Shown one piece after another: positions 8,537-17,536 of a stretch of DNA of 57,169 bases. How positions within the stretch are numbered: the first letter of the stretch is position 1; every line of letters starts with the position of its first letter. This DNA comes from Kerstersia sp052103615 (GTDB lineage Bacteria > Pseudomonadota > Gammaproteobacteria > Burkholderiales > Burkholderiaceae_B): positions 1 to 57,169 of the forward strand of contig NZ_JBQEKA010000015.1 of the NCBI RefSeq assembly GCF_052103615.1, written 5' to 3'. The translations under genes and the position numbers were made by a program. Below the pieces are notes generated by a model. The model searched no databases and had not been told where the DNA came from. It saw only the letters and a program-made list of their open reading frames with translations.

Positions 8537-9562
8537 TTACAGGCCCTTGGCCTTCAGTTGCTGGTCGAGACGGGGGAACACGCGGCGCGCATTGCCCTCG
8601 TAGATCTTGTGACGCTCTTCGGCGGTCAGCTCGGCAGCCTCGATGTAGCGCTTGGTATCGTCGTAGTAGTGGCCAGTCAGCGGATCCACGCCACGCACGG
8701 CACCGATCATTTCGGAAGCGAACAGAATGTTGTCCACCGGAATGACATGGGTCAGCAAGTCGATGCCAGGCTGGTGATACACGCAGGTATCGAAGAAAAT
8801 GTTCTTCAGCAGATGCTCGCGCAGATCGGGCTTCTTCAGTTCTTGCGCCAGGCCGCGGAAACGGCCCCAGTGGTAAGGCACTGCGCCGCCGCCATGCGGA
8901 ATCAGGAACTTCAGCGTCGGGAAGTCCTTGAACAGATCGCTGGTCAGGCACTGCATGAATGCCGTCGTGTCCGCATTCAGATAGTGCGCGCCGGTGGTAT
9001 GGAAGCAGGCATTGCAGCTGGTGCTGACGTGAACCATTGCCGGGATGTCGTACTCGACCATCTTTTCATAGATAGGGTACCACTGGCGATCGGACAGCGG
9101 CGGCGACGTCCAGTGGCCGCCCGAAGGATCGGGATTCAAATTGATGCCAACAAAACCGTACTCATTGACCGTCTTTTCCAGCTCAGGAATGCTGGTGGCG
9201 GGATCAACGCCCGGGGACTGCGGCAGCATGGCTGCGCCCACGAAATGCTCGGGGAACAATTGCGACACGCGGAAGCAAAGTTCGTTACAGATGGCCGACC
9301 AGGTAGCGCTGGTGTTGAAATCACCGATATGATGCGCCATGAAACTTGCGCGCGGCGAGAAAATCGTCAGATCGGAGCCGCGCTCCTTCATCTTGGCCAG
9401 CTGGTTTTTCTCGATGCTTTCGCGCAGCTCGTCATCGCTGATATGCAGGTCGCTGGCCTTGGGGCCCAGTTCCGGCGTATTCAGGTTGGCGATCTGCTGC
9501 TCGCGCCAATCAGCCAGCGCCTTGGGCGCGGTAGTATAGTGACCGTGGCAGTCGATGATCAT
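8537..9562 (-). CDS. ligJ: 4-Oxalomesaconate hydratase
   Basis: A 341-residue amidohydrolase-2 family enzyme that adds water to 4-oxalomesaconate, giving 4-carboxy-4-hydroxy-2-oxoadipate. Visible metal-binding elements are MIIDCHGHYTTAP at the start, FSPRASFMAHHIGD, a central MVHVSTSCN, LKFLIPHGGGAVPYHWGR, and NILFASEMIGAVRG near the end. It is the first gene of the operon, directly behind the promoter region shared with the LysR gene (pmdE in Comamonas). No 4-oxalomesaconate tautomerase gene (ligU/galD type) accompanies it here. Confidence 0.92.
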   Translation of the reverse strand: MIIDCHGHYTTAPKALADWREQQIANLNTPELGPKASDLHISDDELRESIEKNQLAKMKERGSDLTIFSPRASFMAHHIGDFNTSATWSAICNELCFRVSQLFPEHFVGAAMLPQSPGVDPATSIPELEKTVNEYGFVGINLNPDPSGGHWTSPPLSDRQWYPIYEKMVEYDIPAMVHVSTSCNACFHTTGAHYLNADTTAFMQCLTSDLFKDFPTLKFLIPHGGGAVPYHWGRFRGLAQELKKPDLREHLLKNIFFDTCVYHQPGIDLLTHVIPVDNILFASEMIGAVRGVDPLTGHYYDDTKRYIEAAELTAEERHKIYEGNARRVFPRLDQQLKAKGL

Positions 9563-9861
9563 GGCTTATCTCCTGTGACAATAGATTGTTCTGCCGCCAT
9601 GACAGGCGGGCAAACCAGGCGGGGAAACGGGCCGTCCGCCGGCTCTCAGGCAAACGCGCCCGCTGGTGCTGCAAGCCTGCTGGCGTGTTGCCGGCCGATG
9701 CAGGCGGCCCCAGTTTGGGTCTTAGTCTATTATGGTAGCGGCAACCCCCCTTGGCTAGAACGCGGTCCCGCTATCAGATATAGCATTAGGACATAACTCA
9801 AGAGAATCCATCCAGCTTTTGAATAGCCATTTCCGGCATTTGTCCGACCGACATCTTTTCT
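9563..9861. promoter_or_regulatory. Divergent control region of the lig operon and its LysR gene
   Basis: A 299-bp gap between divergently transcribed ligJ and the LysR gene. It contains the interrupted dyad CTATCAGATATAG (9771-9783), which is of the CTAT-N5-ATAG form and lies within a T-N11-A-like context, so it is a candidate LysR site. On the minus strand the same place reads TGC-TATATC, a possible extended -10 for the lig operon. The exact promoter positions are inference. Confidence 0.4.
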
Positions 9862-10767
9862 ATGGACCTGAAACAACTTGAATATTTCGTCCACGTCGCG
9901 GAACTGGGCAGTTTTACCCGGGCATCCAGCGTACTGGACGTTGCGCAACCTGCGCTGAGCCGGCAGATACGCCTGCTGGAAGTCGAGTTGCGCCAGCATT
10001 TGCTGACCCGCAATGGCCGTGGCGTCACCGTCACCGAGGCTGGCCGCCTGCTGCTGGACCATGCGCGCGGCATCCTGCATCAGGTCGCGCGCGCCCAGGA
10101 AGACCTGGGGCGTGTGCGCGGCTCGCTGGCCGGGCGTGTCGCGCTAGGCATGCCGCCCAGCATTGCGCGTTCCCTGACGGTTGCGCTGACGCGGGAATTC
10201 CGCCAGCGCCTGCCCGATGCCGCCCTGTCGATCAGCGAAGGGCTGTCCATCCCCATGCAGGAATGGCTGCAGGGCGGACGGCTGGATATCGCGCTGCTCT
10301 ACAACCCGACGCCCTCGGCAGAAGTCGAAATCGAACCGCTGATGGAAGAAACCCTGTTTCTGATCGGCCATGGCGAACCCTGTCATCATGGCCAGCCCAT
10401 CAAGCTGGCCAATGTCTCTGAACTGCCGCTGATTCTGCCCGCGCGCCCCAATGCCATCCGCACGCTGGTGGAAACGCGCATGGCCAGCATAGGCCGCAAG
10501 CCGCGCATTGCCCTGGAAATCGACGGCGTGCCGGCCATTCTGGACCTGGTGGCCGATGGCGCGGGCCTGGCCATCCTGCCCCACTATGCGCTGAATTCGG
10601 CGGCCAACCCCAAAGACTATTATGCCCGGCCCATTACCGAACCCACGCTGACCAGCACGCTGAGCATCGCGACCTCGTCGCGGCGCACCGGCACGCTGAC
10701 ACAGCAGGCCATGCTCGACCTGATCCGCGACATGGTCAAACGCGTGTTTCCTGAAAACGCGCTATAA
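9862..10767 (+). CDS. LysR-type regulator, probable activator of the lig operon
   Basis: A 301-residue LysR regulator. The winged helix-turn-helix covers residues 1-60 (MDLKQLEYFVHVAELGSF, then RASSVLDVAQPALSRQIRLL). The effector domain follows with LGMPPSIARSL, DIALLYNP and VADGAGLAILPHYAL. It resembles the NAC/Cbl-like branch. Its divergent position next to ligJ suggests that it senses protocatechuate or a pathway intermediate and activates the operon, as LigR/PmdR-type regulators do. This role is inferred from position only. Confidence 0.85.
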   Translation: MDLKQLEYFVHVAELGSFTRASSVLDVAQPALSRQIRLLEVELRQHLLTRNGRGVTVTEAGRLLLDHARGILHQVARAQEDLGRVRGSLAGRVALGMPPSIARSLTVALTREFRQRLPDAALSISEGLSIPMQEWLQGGRLDIALLYNPTPSAEVEIEPLMEETLFLIGHGEPCHHGQPIKLANVSELPLILPARPNAIRTLVETRMASIGRKPRIALEIDGVPAILDLVADGAGLAILPHYALNSAANPKDYYARPITEPTLTSTLSIATSSRRTGTLTQQAMLDLIRDMVKRVFPENAL

Positions 10768-10862
10768 GACGGATCATCGGCTACGCTGCCTGTTGCCTGC
10801 CGCCCTACCCGGCGACAACCGCCGAGCAGCGCGCCTCATTACCGAACCGGAGTGTTATTCCC

Positions 10863-11327
10863 ATGAAAGGCCATCCCGAAGTCCTCGATTACCTCAAGAA
10901 GCTGCTGCGCGGCGAACTGAGCGCGCGTGACCAGTATTTCCTCCATTCGCGCATGTATGAAGACCTGGGGCTGAACAAGCTCTACACGCGCATCAACCAT
11001 GAAATGGAAGAGGAAACCCAGCACGCCGACGCCTTGCTGCGCCGCATCATCATGCTGGAAGGCACGCCTGACATGCGTCCCGATCCCTTCACGCCGGGCA
11101 CCGACGTGCCGTCCATGCTGCGCGCCGACCTGGAGCTGGAATACCATGTCCGCCAGGCCCTGAAGGACGGCATGGCGCTGTGCGAAAAGCATAGCGACTA
11201 TGTGAGCCGCGACATCATCCTGGCCCAGTTGCGCGACACGGAAGAAGATCATGCCTACTGGCTGGAAACCCAGCTCGACCTGATCGAAAAGATCGGCCTG
11301 GAAAACTACCAGCAATCGCAAATCTGA
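10863..11327 (+). CDS. bfr: Bacterioferritin-like protein without the usual heme Met
   Basis: A 154-residue ferritin-like four-helix protein that would oxidise Fe(II) and store iron in a 24-mer. Ferroxidase ligands are visible: Glu18, Glu51 and His54 (EEETQHAD), a Glu in DLELEYH, and the EEDH motif near the C-terminus. Residue 52, which is Met in heme-binding Bfr and ligates heme at the dimer interface, is Thr here. This resembles heme-free partner subunits such as Pseudomonas FtnA/BfrA. No bacterioferritin-associated ferredoxin is adjacent. Confidence 0.88.
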   Translation: MKGHPEVLDYLKKLLRGELSARDQYFLHSRMYEDLGLNKLYTRINHEMEEETQHADALLRRIIMLEGTPDMRPDPFTPGTDVPSMLRADLELEYHVRQALKDGMALCEKHSDYVSRDIILAQLRDTEEDHAYWLETQLDLIEKIGLENYQQSQI

Positions 11328-11422
11328 TCTGCTGACGCTGCGGCCGGCTGCACTGGCGGCCGCCGCCCATTAGATGCAAGCGGGCGTTGGCCGCGCTCCG
11401 CCTCCGGTTGGTTCTGAAAGTG

Positions 11423-11455
11423 AAATGGCCCTGCAATGCAGGGCCATTTTCATTT
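11423..11455. terminator. Bidirectional terminator between bfr and serS
   Basis: A near-perfect hairpin AAATGGCCCTGC / GCAGGGCCATTT is followed on the plus strand by TTCATTTCGC. It is placed between the convergent bfr and serS genes. Confidence 0.6.
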
Positions 11456-11559
11456 CGCTTTGCTTTCCTGACACCGGTTTCAGCCGGCTGGCAGATGCTG
11501 CCCGCCAGCTGGCCCTGCGCCGCCATGAAAGACGGCGGCGCACTGGTGCCATCAGGCCA

Positions 11560-12879
11560 TCAGGCTTTCAGCACGGCCAGGCCGCCCACATACGGACGCA
11601 ACGCTTCCGGCACGCGGATCGAACCATCTTCCTGCTGATGATTTTCCAGCACGGCCACCAAAGCGCGGCCCACCGCCAGGCCCGATCCATTAAGCGTGTG
11701 CACGAACTCGGGCTTGCCCTTTTCCTGACGGCGCACCCGGGCCTGCAAACGCCGGGCCTGGAAGGCTTCGCAATTCGAGACCGAAGAAATCTCGCGCCAG
11801 GTGTCCTGCGCCGGCAGCCAGACTTCCAGATCGTAAGTCTTGGCAGCGGAAAAGCCCATGTCCCCCGTGCACAGCAAGACGACGCGATAAGGCAGTTCCA
11901 GCGCCTGCAACACATTTTCAGCATGGCCTACCATGCCTTCCAGCGCCTCGTAAGAGGCATCCGGGTCCGTGATTTGCACCATTTCGACCTTATCGAACTG
12001 ATGCTGGCGAATCATGCCGCGCGTATCGCGTCCGCCGCTGCCCGCTTCGGAACGGAAGCACGGCGAATGGGCAGTCAGCTTGATCGGCAATTGATCTGCC
12101 GCCAGAATTTCATCGCGCACCGAACCCGTCAAGGTGATTTCCGACGTCGAAATCAGGTACAGGTCTTCGGCTGCGCCATCTTCCTGGCCCCCTTTGGTCA
12201 CCCAGAACATATCGTCCTTGAATTTGGGCAACTGGCCGGTGCCGAACAAGGTCGGGCTTTGCACGATATACGGGGTATAGCATTCGGTATAGCCATGCTG
12301 CTGCGTTTGCAGGTCCAGCATGAATTGCGACAGGGCGCGATGCAGGCGCGCCACAGGGCCGCGCATGAACGCAAAGCGCGAACCCGACAATTTGGCGGCG
12401 GTTTCGAAATCCAGCCCCAGCGGCGCGCCCAGTTCCACATGGTCACGCGGCGCAAACGGCAACGGCGCGGGACGGCCATCCGCCGCCGCAGCGCCGGGCA
12501 ACCAGCGGCGCACTTCGACGTTATCGTCGCTGTCCTTGCCTTGCGGCACGCTTTCGTGCGGCACATTGGGCACGGCCAGCAGCAGATCATTCAGGTCTTG
12601 CTGCAAACTGCCCAGCTCATCTTCCAGCGCCTTCAGCTGCACGGGCAGCTGCTGCGATTCTGCCATCACCGCGCTGGCATCCTCGCCCTTGGCCTTGAGC
12701 TGGCCGATCTGCTTGGCCAGCGCATTCCGGCGCGCCTGCAGGTTCTCGGTTTCCATTTGCAGAGACTTGCGGCGGCCTTCCAGCGCATTGAAACGCTCCA
12801 CATCGAAGGAGAAACCCCGCAAGGACAGACGTTCGACGATGGCGGGCAAATCTTTACGCAGCAGGTTAGGCTCTAGCAT
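11560..12879 (-). CDS. serS: Seryl-tRNA synthetase
   Basis: A 439-residue class II aminoacyl-tRNA synthetase that charges tRNA-Ser and tRNA-Sec. The N-terminal long coiled-coil arm (about residues 25-105, LQMETENLQARRNALAKQIG and onward) binds the tRNA variable arm. The catalytic core shows TGQLPKF, LIPTSE-like LISTSEITLTG, and motif 2 with SPCFRSEAGSGGRDTRGMIR. Motif 3 lies near the end (NGSGLAVGRALVAVLEN). The start at MLEPNLLRKDLP is the family N-terminus; a further in-frame extension upstream has no support. Confidence 0.96.
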   Translation of the reverse strand: MLEPNLLRKDLPAIVERLSLRGFSFDVERFNALEGRRKSLQMETENLQARRNALAKQIGQLKAKGEDASAVMAESQQLPVQLKALEDELGSLQQDLNDLLLAVPNVPHESVPQGKDSDDNVEVRRWLPGAAAADGRPAPLPFAPRDHVELGAPLGLDFETAAKLSGSRFAFMRGPVARLHRALSQFMLDLQTQQHGYTECYTPYIVQSPTLFGTGQLPKFKDDMFWVTKGGQEDGAAEDLYLISTSEITLTGSVRDEILAADQLPIKLTAHSPCFRSEAGSGGRDTRGMIRQHQFDKVEMVQITDPDASYEALEGMVGHAENVLQALELPYRVVLLCTGDMGFSAAKTYDLEVWLPAQDTWREISSVSNCEAFQARRLQARVRRQEKGKPEFVHTLNGSGLAVGRALVAVLENHQQEDGSIRVPEALRPYVGGLAVLKA

Positions 12880-13035
12880 GATGGACAGTAGCAGTAATAA
12901 GGAATCGACCCCAGCCAAGCTGGCTGGAACGGAGATTGTTGCACGCCGGCGCGCTCGCCGGAAGGGCTGGCGCGCCTGGCGCGGCGCTGACAGGCCGGGA
13001 ACAGCATCCGCCTGCCAGCGAATACCTGCGCCGGA

Positions 13036-14379
13036 TCAGGAGGGTTTGCGGCGCGACTCGCGGTCCAGCTCGCGCAGGAACGCCAGCTTTTGCTGGATTT
13101 TAGCTTCCAGGCCACGATCGGTAGGTTGATAGAAGCGTGCCTTCACGCCATCCGGGAAATAGCTTTCGCCTGCCGCATAGCCATGCGGCTCGTCGTGCGC
13201 ATAACGGTAGGCCTTGCCATGCCCCAGCTCTTTCATGAGTTTGGTCGGGGCATTGCGCAAATGTATGGGCACAGGCGCGCTGCCATGGGTCTCGGCGAAT
13301 TTCCGCGCCGCTTTATAGGCGCTGTAAACCGCATTCGACTTGGCCGCGCAAGCCATATAGACCACGGCCTGCGCCAGCGCCAGCTCGCCTTCCGGGGAGC
13401 CCAGGCGTTCGTATATATCGGCGGCATTCAGCGCCAGCTCGGTCGCCCGCGGATCGGCCAGGCCGATATCCTCGACCGCCATGCGCACGATGCGCCGGGA
13501 AAGATAACGCGGATCGGCGCCGCCATCGAGCATGCGCGCAAACCAGTACAGCGAGGCATCCGGGTCGGAACCGCGCACCGATTTATGCAAGGCGCTGATC
13601 TGATCGTAAAAAGCATCGCCCCCTTTATCGAAGCGGCGCAGGTTCTGTGACAGCGAGGTTTCCAGCCATTCGCTGTCCACGGTATCCCGGCCAGCCCCCA
13701 AGGCCGATTCGGCCACGACTTCCACGGCATTGATCAGCCGCCGCGCATCGCCATCGGCCCAGCCTGCCAGCTGCACCACGGCCTCTTCGGTAAAACTCAG
13801 GGCGGCGGCCCCATCGGCAGTGCGGTCGGCATTGAAAGCCTCTACCGCCCGGCGCGCCAAACGTGCCAATTGCTCGCCATCCAGCGCCTGCAACACATAC
13901 ACGCGCGCCCGCGACAACAGGGCGGAATTCACTTCAAACGACGGATTTTCAGTGGTGGCGCCGATAAACGTGAACAGGCCGCTTTCGACATAGGGCAGGA
14001 AAGCATCCTGCTGCGCCTTGTTGAAGCGGTGCACTTCATCGACAAACAGAATGGTGCGCCGCCCCTGCCCTTGCGCCGCCTGAGCCGATATAACGGCATC
14101 GCGGATATCCTTGACCCCGCCCAGCACAGCGGAAATGGCGATGAAATGGGCATCGAAACCATCGGCCATCAAGCGCGCCAGCGTGGTTTTCCCCACCCCT
14201 GGCGGGCCCCAGAAAATCATGGAATGCGGCCGGCCCGATTCAAATGCCACGCGCAGCGGCTTGCCCGGCCCCAGCAAATGTTCCTGCCCGACCACTTCAT
14301 CCAGGCTGCGCGGACGCAGGCGCTCGGCCAGCGGCACGCTGCCCGGCACAGCCTGCGAAAACAGATCCCCCGCCGTCAT
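13036..14379 (-). CDS. rarA: Replication-associated recombination protein A (AAA+ ATPase)
   Basis: A 447-residue clamp-loader-like AAA+ ATPase (RarA/MgsA, homologue of WRNIP1) that acts at stalled replication forks. Walker A is GPPGVGKTTLA, Walker B is ILFVDEVHRFNKAQQD, and sensor 1 is FIGATTENPSFEVN, followed by an ALLSRARVYVLQAL box. The C-terminal tetramerisation part holds GLADPRATELA and ANIYERLG-like sequences. The ATG overlaps the lolA stop codon (TAATG), so the two are co-translated; ftsK-lolA-rarA is a common beta- and gamma-proteobacterial order. Confidence 0.95.
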   Translation of the reverse strand: MTAGDLFSQAVPGSVPLAERLRPRSLDEVVGQEHLLGPGKPLRVAFESGRPHSMIFWGPPGVGKTTLARLMADGFDAHFIAISAVLGGVKDIRDAVISAQAAQGQGRRTILFVDEVHRFNKAQQDAFLPYVESGLFTFIGATTENPSFEVNSALLSRARVYVLQALDGEQLARLARRAVEAFNADRTADGAAALSFTEEAVVQLAGWADGDARRLINAVEVVAESALGAGRDTVDSEWLETSLSQNLRRFDKGGDAFYDQISALHKSVRGSDPDASLYWFARMLDGGADPRYLSRRIVRMAVEDIGLADPRATELALNAADIYERLGSPEGELALAQAVVYMACAAKSNAVYSAYKAARKFAETHGSAPVPIHLRNAPTKLMKELGHGKAYRYAHDEPHGYAAGESYFPDGVKARFYQPTDRGLEAKIQQKLAFLRELDRESRRKPS

Positions 14380-14988
14380 TACATGACCACCACATCCGTT
14401 CCGGCAGGCGGCACAAAAGAGAACAGGCTGTCATCCAACTGCCCGGCCGTCTGCAGGTTCTGTAATTCGATGCGCGTCATCTGGCCAAATCCATCGCGGA
14501 CTTCCAGAACAACAGGCAGGTTGCCGCGCAGGCCGATATCCAGGCTTTCAAAACCGGCGTCGGTCTGGCGCGGCGTCGCGCGCAGCCATTCCAGGCCATC
14601 ACGCGCTTCGCGCGGCGTCAGCACGAAATTTTCGTCCAGCTTGCCCGAACCAAACAGAATGGCGNNNNNNNNNNCCAATGGCTTCATCGACCCGGCGGCG
14701 CGTCATCTGCTCCAGATCGGGGTCATATTGCAACAGCACCTGGCCATCAGACAGCACCAGTTGTTCATAAGGACGTTTGACTTCCCAGCGGAAGCGGCCC
14801 GGGCGCTGAAAAGCGAAGTCGCCCTGCTGCGGCGCGGCGCGGCTGCCGTCCTCCGCCTGTACCACCTGGCTGAATTGACCTTGCGCGGCCTGCACATCGC
14901 CAATAAACGCCTGCAACTGCGCGAGCGCATCTGCCCGCGCCAGCGCCGCGGAACTCATCAGAACCGCAAACAACATCCACTTGCGCAT
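14379..14988 (-). CDS. lolA: Outer-membrane lipoprotein carrier LolA (interrupted by assembly gap)
   Basis: The periplasmic chaperone that moves lipoproteins from LolCDE to LolB. The 5' part encodes a signal peptide (MRKWMLFAVLMSSAALARA), then AQGQFSQVV and FRWEVKRPYEQLVLSDGQ. The 3' part encodes AILFGSGKLDENFVLTP and ends FVPPAGTDVVVM. The parts lie in different frames only because ten Ns (14665-14674) stand between VDEAIG and AILFGSG. Nine or twelve bases would restore the frame, so the gene is probably intact in the organism. It is between ftsK and rarA. Confidence 0.88.
14665..14674. other. Assembly gap of ten Ns
   Basis: Ten unresolved bases inside lolA. The size is not compatible with an open frame, so it is a placeholder, not a measured length. 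Confidence 0.95.
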
Positions 14989-15088
14989 ACCGGCCTCCCA
15001 GCCCAAAACGCTACGCTACATCATATGTTCAATGGCGCCCGACACCACACGGCGCCGCGCGTTCTCACGCGGCGCCACGCGCCCCCGC

Positions 15089-17494
15089 TCAGTCCGCGTC
15101 GTCGTCGCGCCTGGGCGCAAGAATTTCACGATTGCCGTTGGACTGCATGGGCGATACGACCCCCGATGCCTCCATTTGTTCCAGCAAACGGGCCGCGCGG
15201 TTGTATCCAATACGCAAATGACGCTGCACCAGGGAAATGGACGCGCGCTTGTTTTTCAGGACCACTTCCACGGCTTGATCGTACAGCGGGTCGGATTCGG
15301 CATCCGCGAAGCCCGTGACACTGCTGACGCCGTCACCGGTTTCCCCTTCCACCGCGCCTTCCAGCAGGCCGTCCACATAGTTGGCTTCGCCCTGCGCTTT
15401 CAGCGACTCAACCACCCGGTGCACTTCATCGTCAGAAACAAACGCGCCGTGCACGCGTTCCGGCAGGCCCGAGCCCGGCGGCATATAGAGCATGTCGCCC
15501 TGCCCCAGCAGGGTTTCGGCCCCCATCTGATCCAGGATGGTGCGCGAGTCGATTTTGGAGGACACCTGGAAAGCGATACGCGTCGGGATATTGGCCTTGA
15601 TCAAACCGGTGATGACGTCCACGCTGGGGCGCTGCGTTGCCAGCACCAGGTGTATCCCGGCCGCCCGCGCTTTTTGCGCCAGACGGGCAATCAATTCCTC
15701 GATTTTTTTGCCGACCACCATCATGAGGTCGGCCAGCTCGTCGATAAAGACGACGATATGCGGCAAGTGGCCCAGCGGTTCGGGCGCATCCGGCGTCAGG
15801 GAGAACGGGTTAGGAATATTTTCCTCGCGCTTCTCCGCCTCACGAATCTTGGCGTTGTAGCCCGCGAGGTTGCGCACGCCCAGCTTGCTCATCAGCCGGT
15901 AGCGCTTTTCCATTTCGTTGACGCACCAGTTCAGCGCGTTGGCCGCCTGGCGCATGTCCGTCACCACCGGCGCGAGCAGATGCGGAATGCCTTCATAGAC
16001 ACTCATTTCCAGCATCTTGGGGTCGATCAGGATCAAGCGGGTATGGTTGGCATCCGCTTTGTAAAGCAAGGACAGGATCATTGCATTGATCCCGACCGAT
16101 TTGCCCGAACCCGTGGTGCCCGCCACCAGGACGTGCGGCATGCGGGCCAGGTCAGCCACCACCGGATTACCGGCAATATCCTTGCCCAGCGCCATGGTCA
16201 GTACCGAAGCGCTGTCATGATAGGTGCGCGAACCCAGAATTTCCGACAGTTTGACCATTTGCCGGCGCGGGTTGGGCAGTTCCAGGCCCATGAGGTTCTT
16301 GCCGGGAATGGTTTCCACCACGCGGATGTTCACCATGCTGAGCGCGCGCGCGAGGTCTTTGGCCAGGTTGACGATCTGGCTGCCCTTGACGCCCGTTGCC
16401 GGCTCAATTTCGTAACGAGTGATGACAGGGCCGGCCTGGGCCGCGACGACAGTCACCTGCACGCCAAAATCCGCCAGCTTCTTTTCAATCAGGCGCGACG
16501 TGTATTCAATCGTTTCCTGCGAGACCGTTTCCTGCGCCTCCGGGGCGGGATCCAGCAGCCCCAGGGCCGGCAGGTCGCCCTGCACCGTTTCGGTAAACAA
16601 GGTCTGCTGTTTTTCCTTTTCAACCCGTGGCGACTTCTGCACTTCGCGTACCGCAGGTTCGATGCGGACGGGTTCGTGCACCATTTTTTCCTGTTTGGCG
16701 ACGACCTGTTCTTCGCGTTCCGCCTTGGCGACCGCACCCACGCGCCGGTCCTGGCGCGCGCCATAGCCGTCGCGGATGCGGCACACCACGGCTTCGATCA
16801 GGAAGCCGATGCGTTCGGCCAGCCGCACCCAGGAAAAGCCGAAGAATAGGCTGAGCCCTATCGCCATCATGACCAGCAAGGCCAGCGTGCTGCCGGTAAA
16901 GCCGATGGTGTTTTGCAGGGCGCCTTTGAGCAGTTGGCCGATGACCCCGCCAGCACCGCTGGCCGTGGCGCTGGCCGCCGGCAGATCGGTGCCCCAGGAG
17001 TAGAAGCGCAGCGCTTCCAGGCCGACCGACCCCAATACGATCAGGCCGAAGCCCAGCCCTTGTTCCCAGCGGACGCGGGGCAGATCATTGGAAGCCTCAT
17101 CTTCGGCCTGCAGCCCAAACATGCGCGCCAGGCGGCGATAGCCGGCACGCACTCGCTGCGCCAGCAGCACCACCCACCACCAGGCCGAGAAGCCGAAGAT
17201 CAGCAAGAGGACGTCCGCGACATGGGCGCCGGCCACGCCGCCCATATTGGTGACATCCGTTCCCGGCATGGACGAACGCATCCAGCCCGGATCCTGGCTG
17301 CTCCAGGTATATAGGCTGATGCCCAGCCAGACGGCCAGGAAGGCAAACAATATCCAGCGCGCTTCGCGAAACAGCGAAGAAAGACGGCTCTGCAGCGGCG
17401 ATGGGCCGTTGCGAGTATTCCGTGAAGAACGGGAGGATCGTGTGACCCGCGGCGCGCGGGATTTGGAAACAGGTACGCGAGGCATGGGGGTCAT
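15089..17494 (-). CDS. ftsK: DNA translocase FtsK
   Basis: An 801-residue FtsK/SpoIIIE translocase that moves chromosome ends to dif at the septum and activates XerCD. After a basic N-terminus there are about four membrane segments (residues 40-190; for example WILFAFLAVWLGISLYTW and VLLLIFGFSAWWWVVLLA). A short linker follows, much shorter than in E. coli. The motor has Walker A AGTTGSGKSVGIN and Walker B VVFIDELADLMMVV. The C-terminal winged-helix gamma domain (KNKRASISLVQRHLRIGY, then AARLLEQMEASG) recognises KOPS. The chosen start is MTPMPRVPVS; MPRVPVS three codons later is possible. Confidence 0.95.
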   Translation of the reverse strand: MTPMPRVPVSKSRAPRVTRSSRSSRNTRNGPSPLQSRLSSLFREARWILFAFLAVWLGISLYTWSSQDPGWMRSSMPGTDVTNMGGVAGAHVADVLLLIFGFSAWWWVVLLAQRVRAGYRRLARMFGLQAEDEASNDLPRVRWEQGLGFGLIVLGSVGLEALRFYSWGTDLPAASATASGAGGVIGQLLKGALQNTIGFTGSTLALLVMMAIGLSLFFGFSWVRLAERIGFLIEAVVCRIRDGYGARQDRRVGAVAKAEREEQVVAKQEKMVHEPVRIEPAVREVQKSPRVEKEKQQTLFTETVQGDLPALGLLDPAPEAQETVSQETIEYTSRLIEKKLADFGVQVTVVAAQAGPVITRYEIEPATGVKGSQIVNLAKDLARALSMVNIRVVETIPGKNLMGLELPNPRRQMVKLSEILGSRTYHDSASVLTMALGKDIAGNPVVADLARMPHVLVAGTTGSGKSVGINAMILSLLYKADANHTRLILIDPKMLEMSVYEGIPHLLAPVVTDMRQAANALNWCVNEMEKRYRLMSKLGVRNLAGYNAKIREAEKREENIPNPFSLTPDAPEPLGHLPHIVVFIDELADLMMVVGKKIEELIARLAQKARAAGIHLVLATQRPSVDVITGLIKANIPTRIAFQVSSKIDSRTILDQMGAETLLGQGDMLYMPPGSGLPERVHGAFVSDDEVHRVVESLKAQGEANYVDGLLEGAVEGETGDGVSSVTGFADAESDPLYDQAVEVVLKNKRASISLVQRHLRIGYNRAARLLEQMEASGVVSPMQSNGNREILAPRRDDDAD

Positions 17495-17536
17495 TATAAT
17501 TGCTGCACTGTTCAACGAATGTAAACCTTGTCAGCC

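Noticed and set aside
7643..9796. A 717-residue open frame antisense to ligI, ligK and ligJ
   Set aside because: It mirrors well-supported genes with GC-rich third positions, has no ribosome site and shows no family motif. The same holds for long antisense frames over ftsK (14981-16849), ligA/ligI (6832-8031), serS (11374-12876) and the fadN-like gene.
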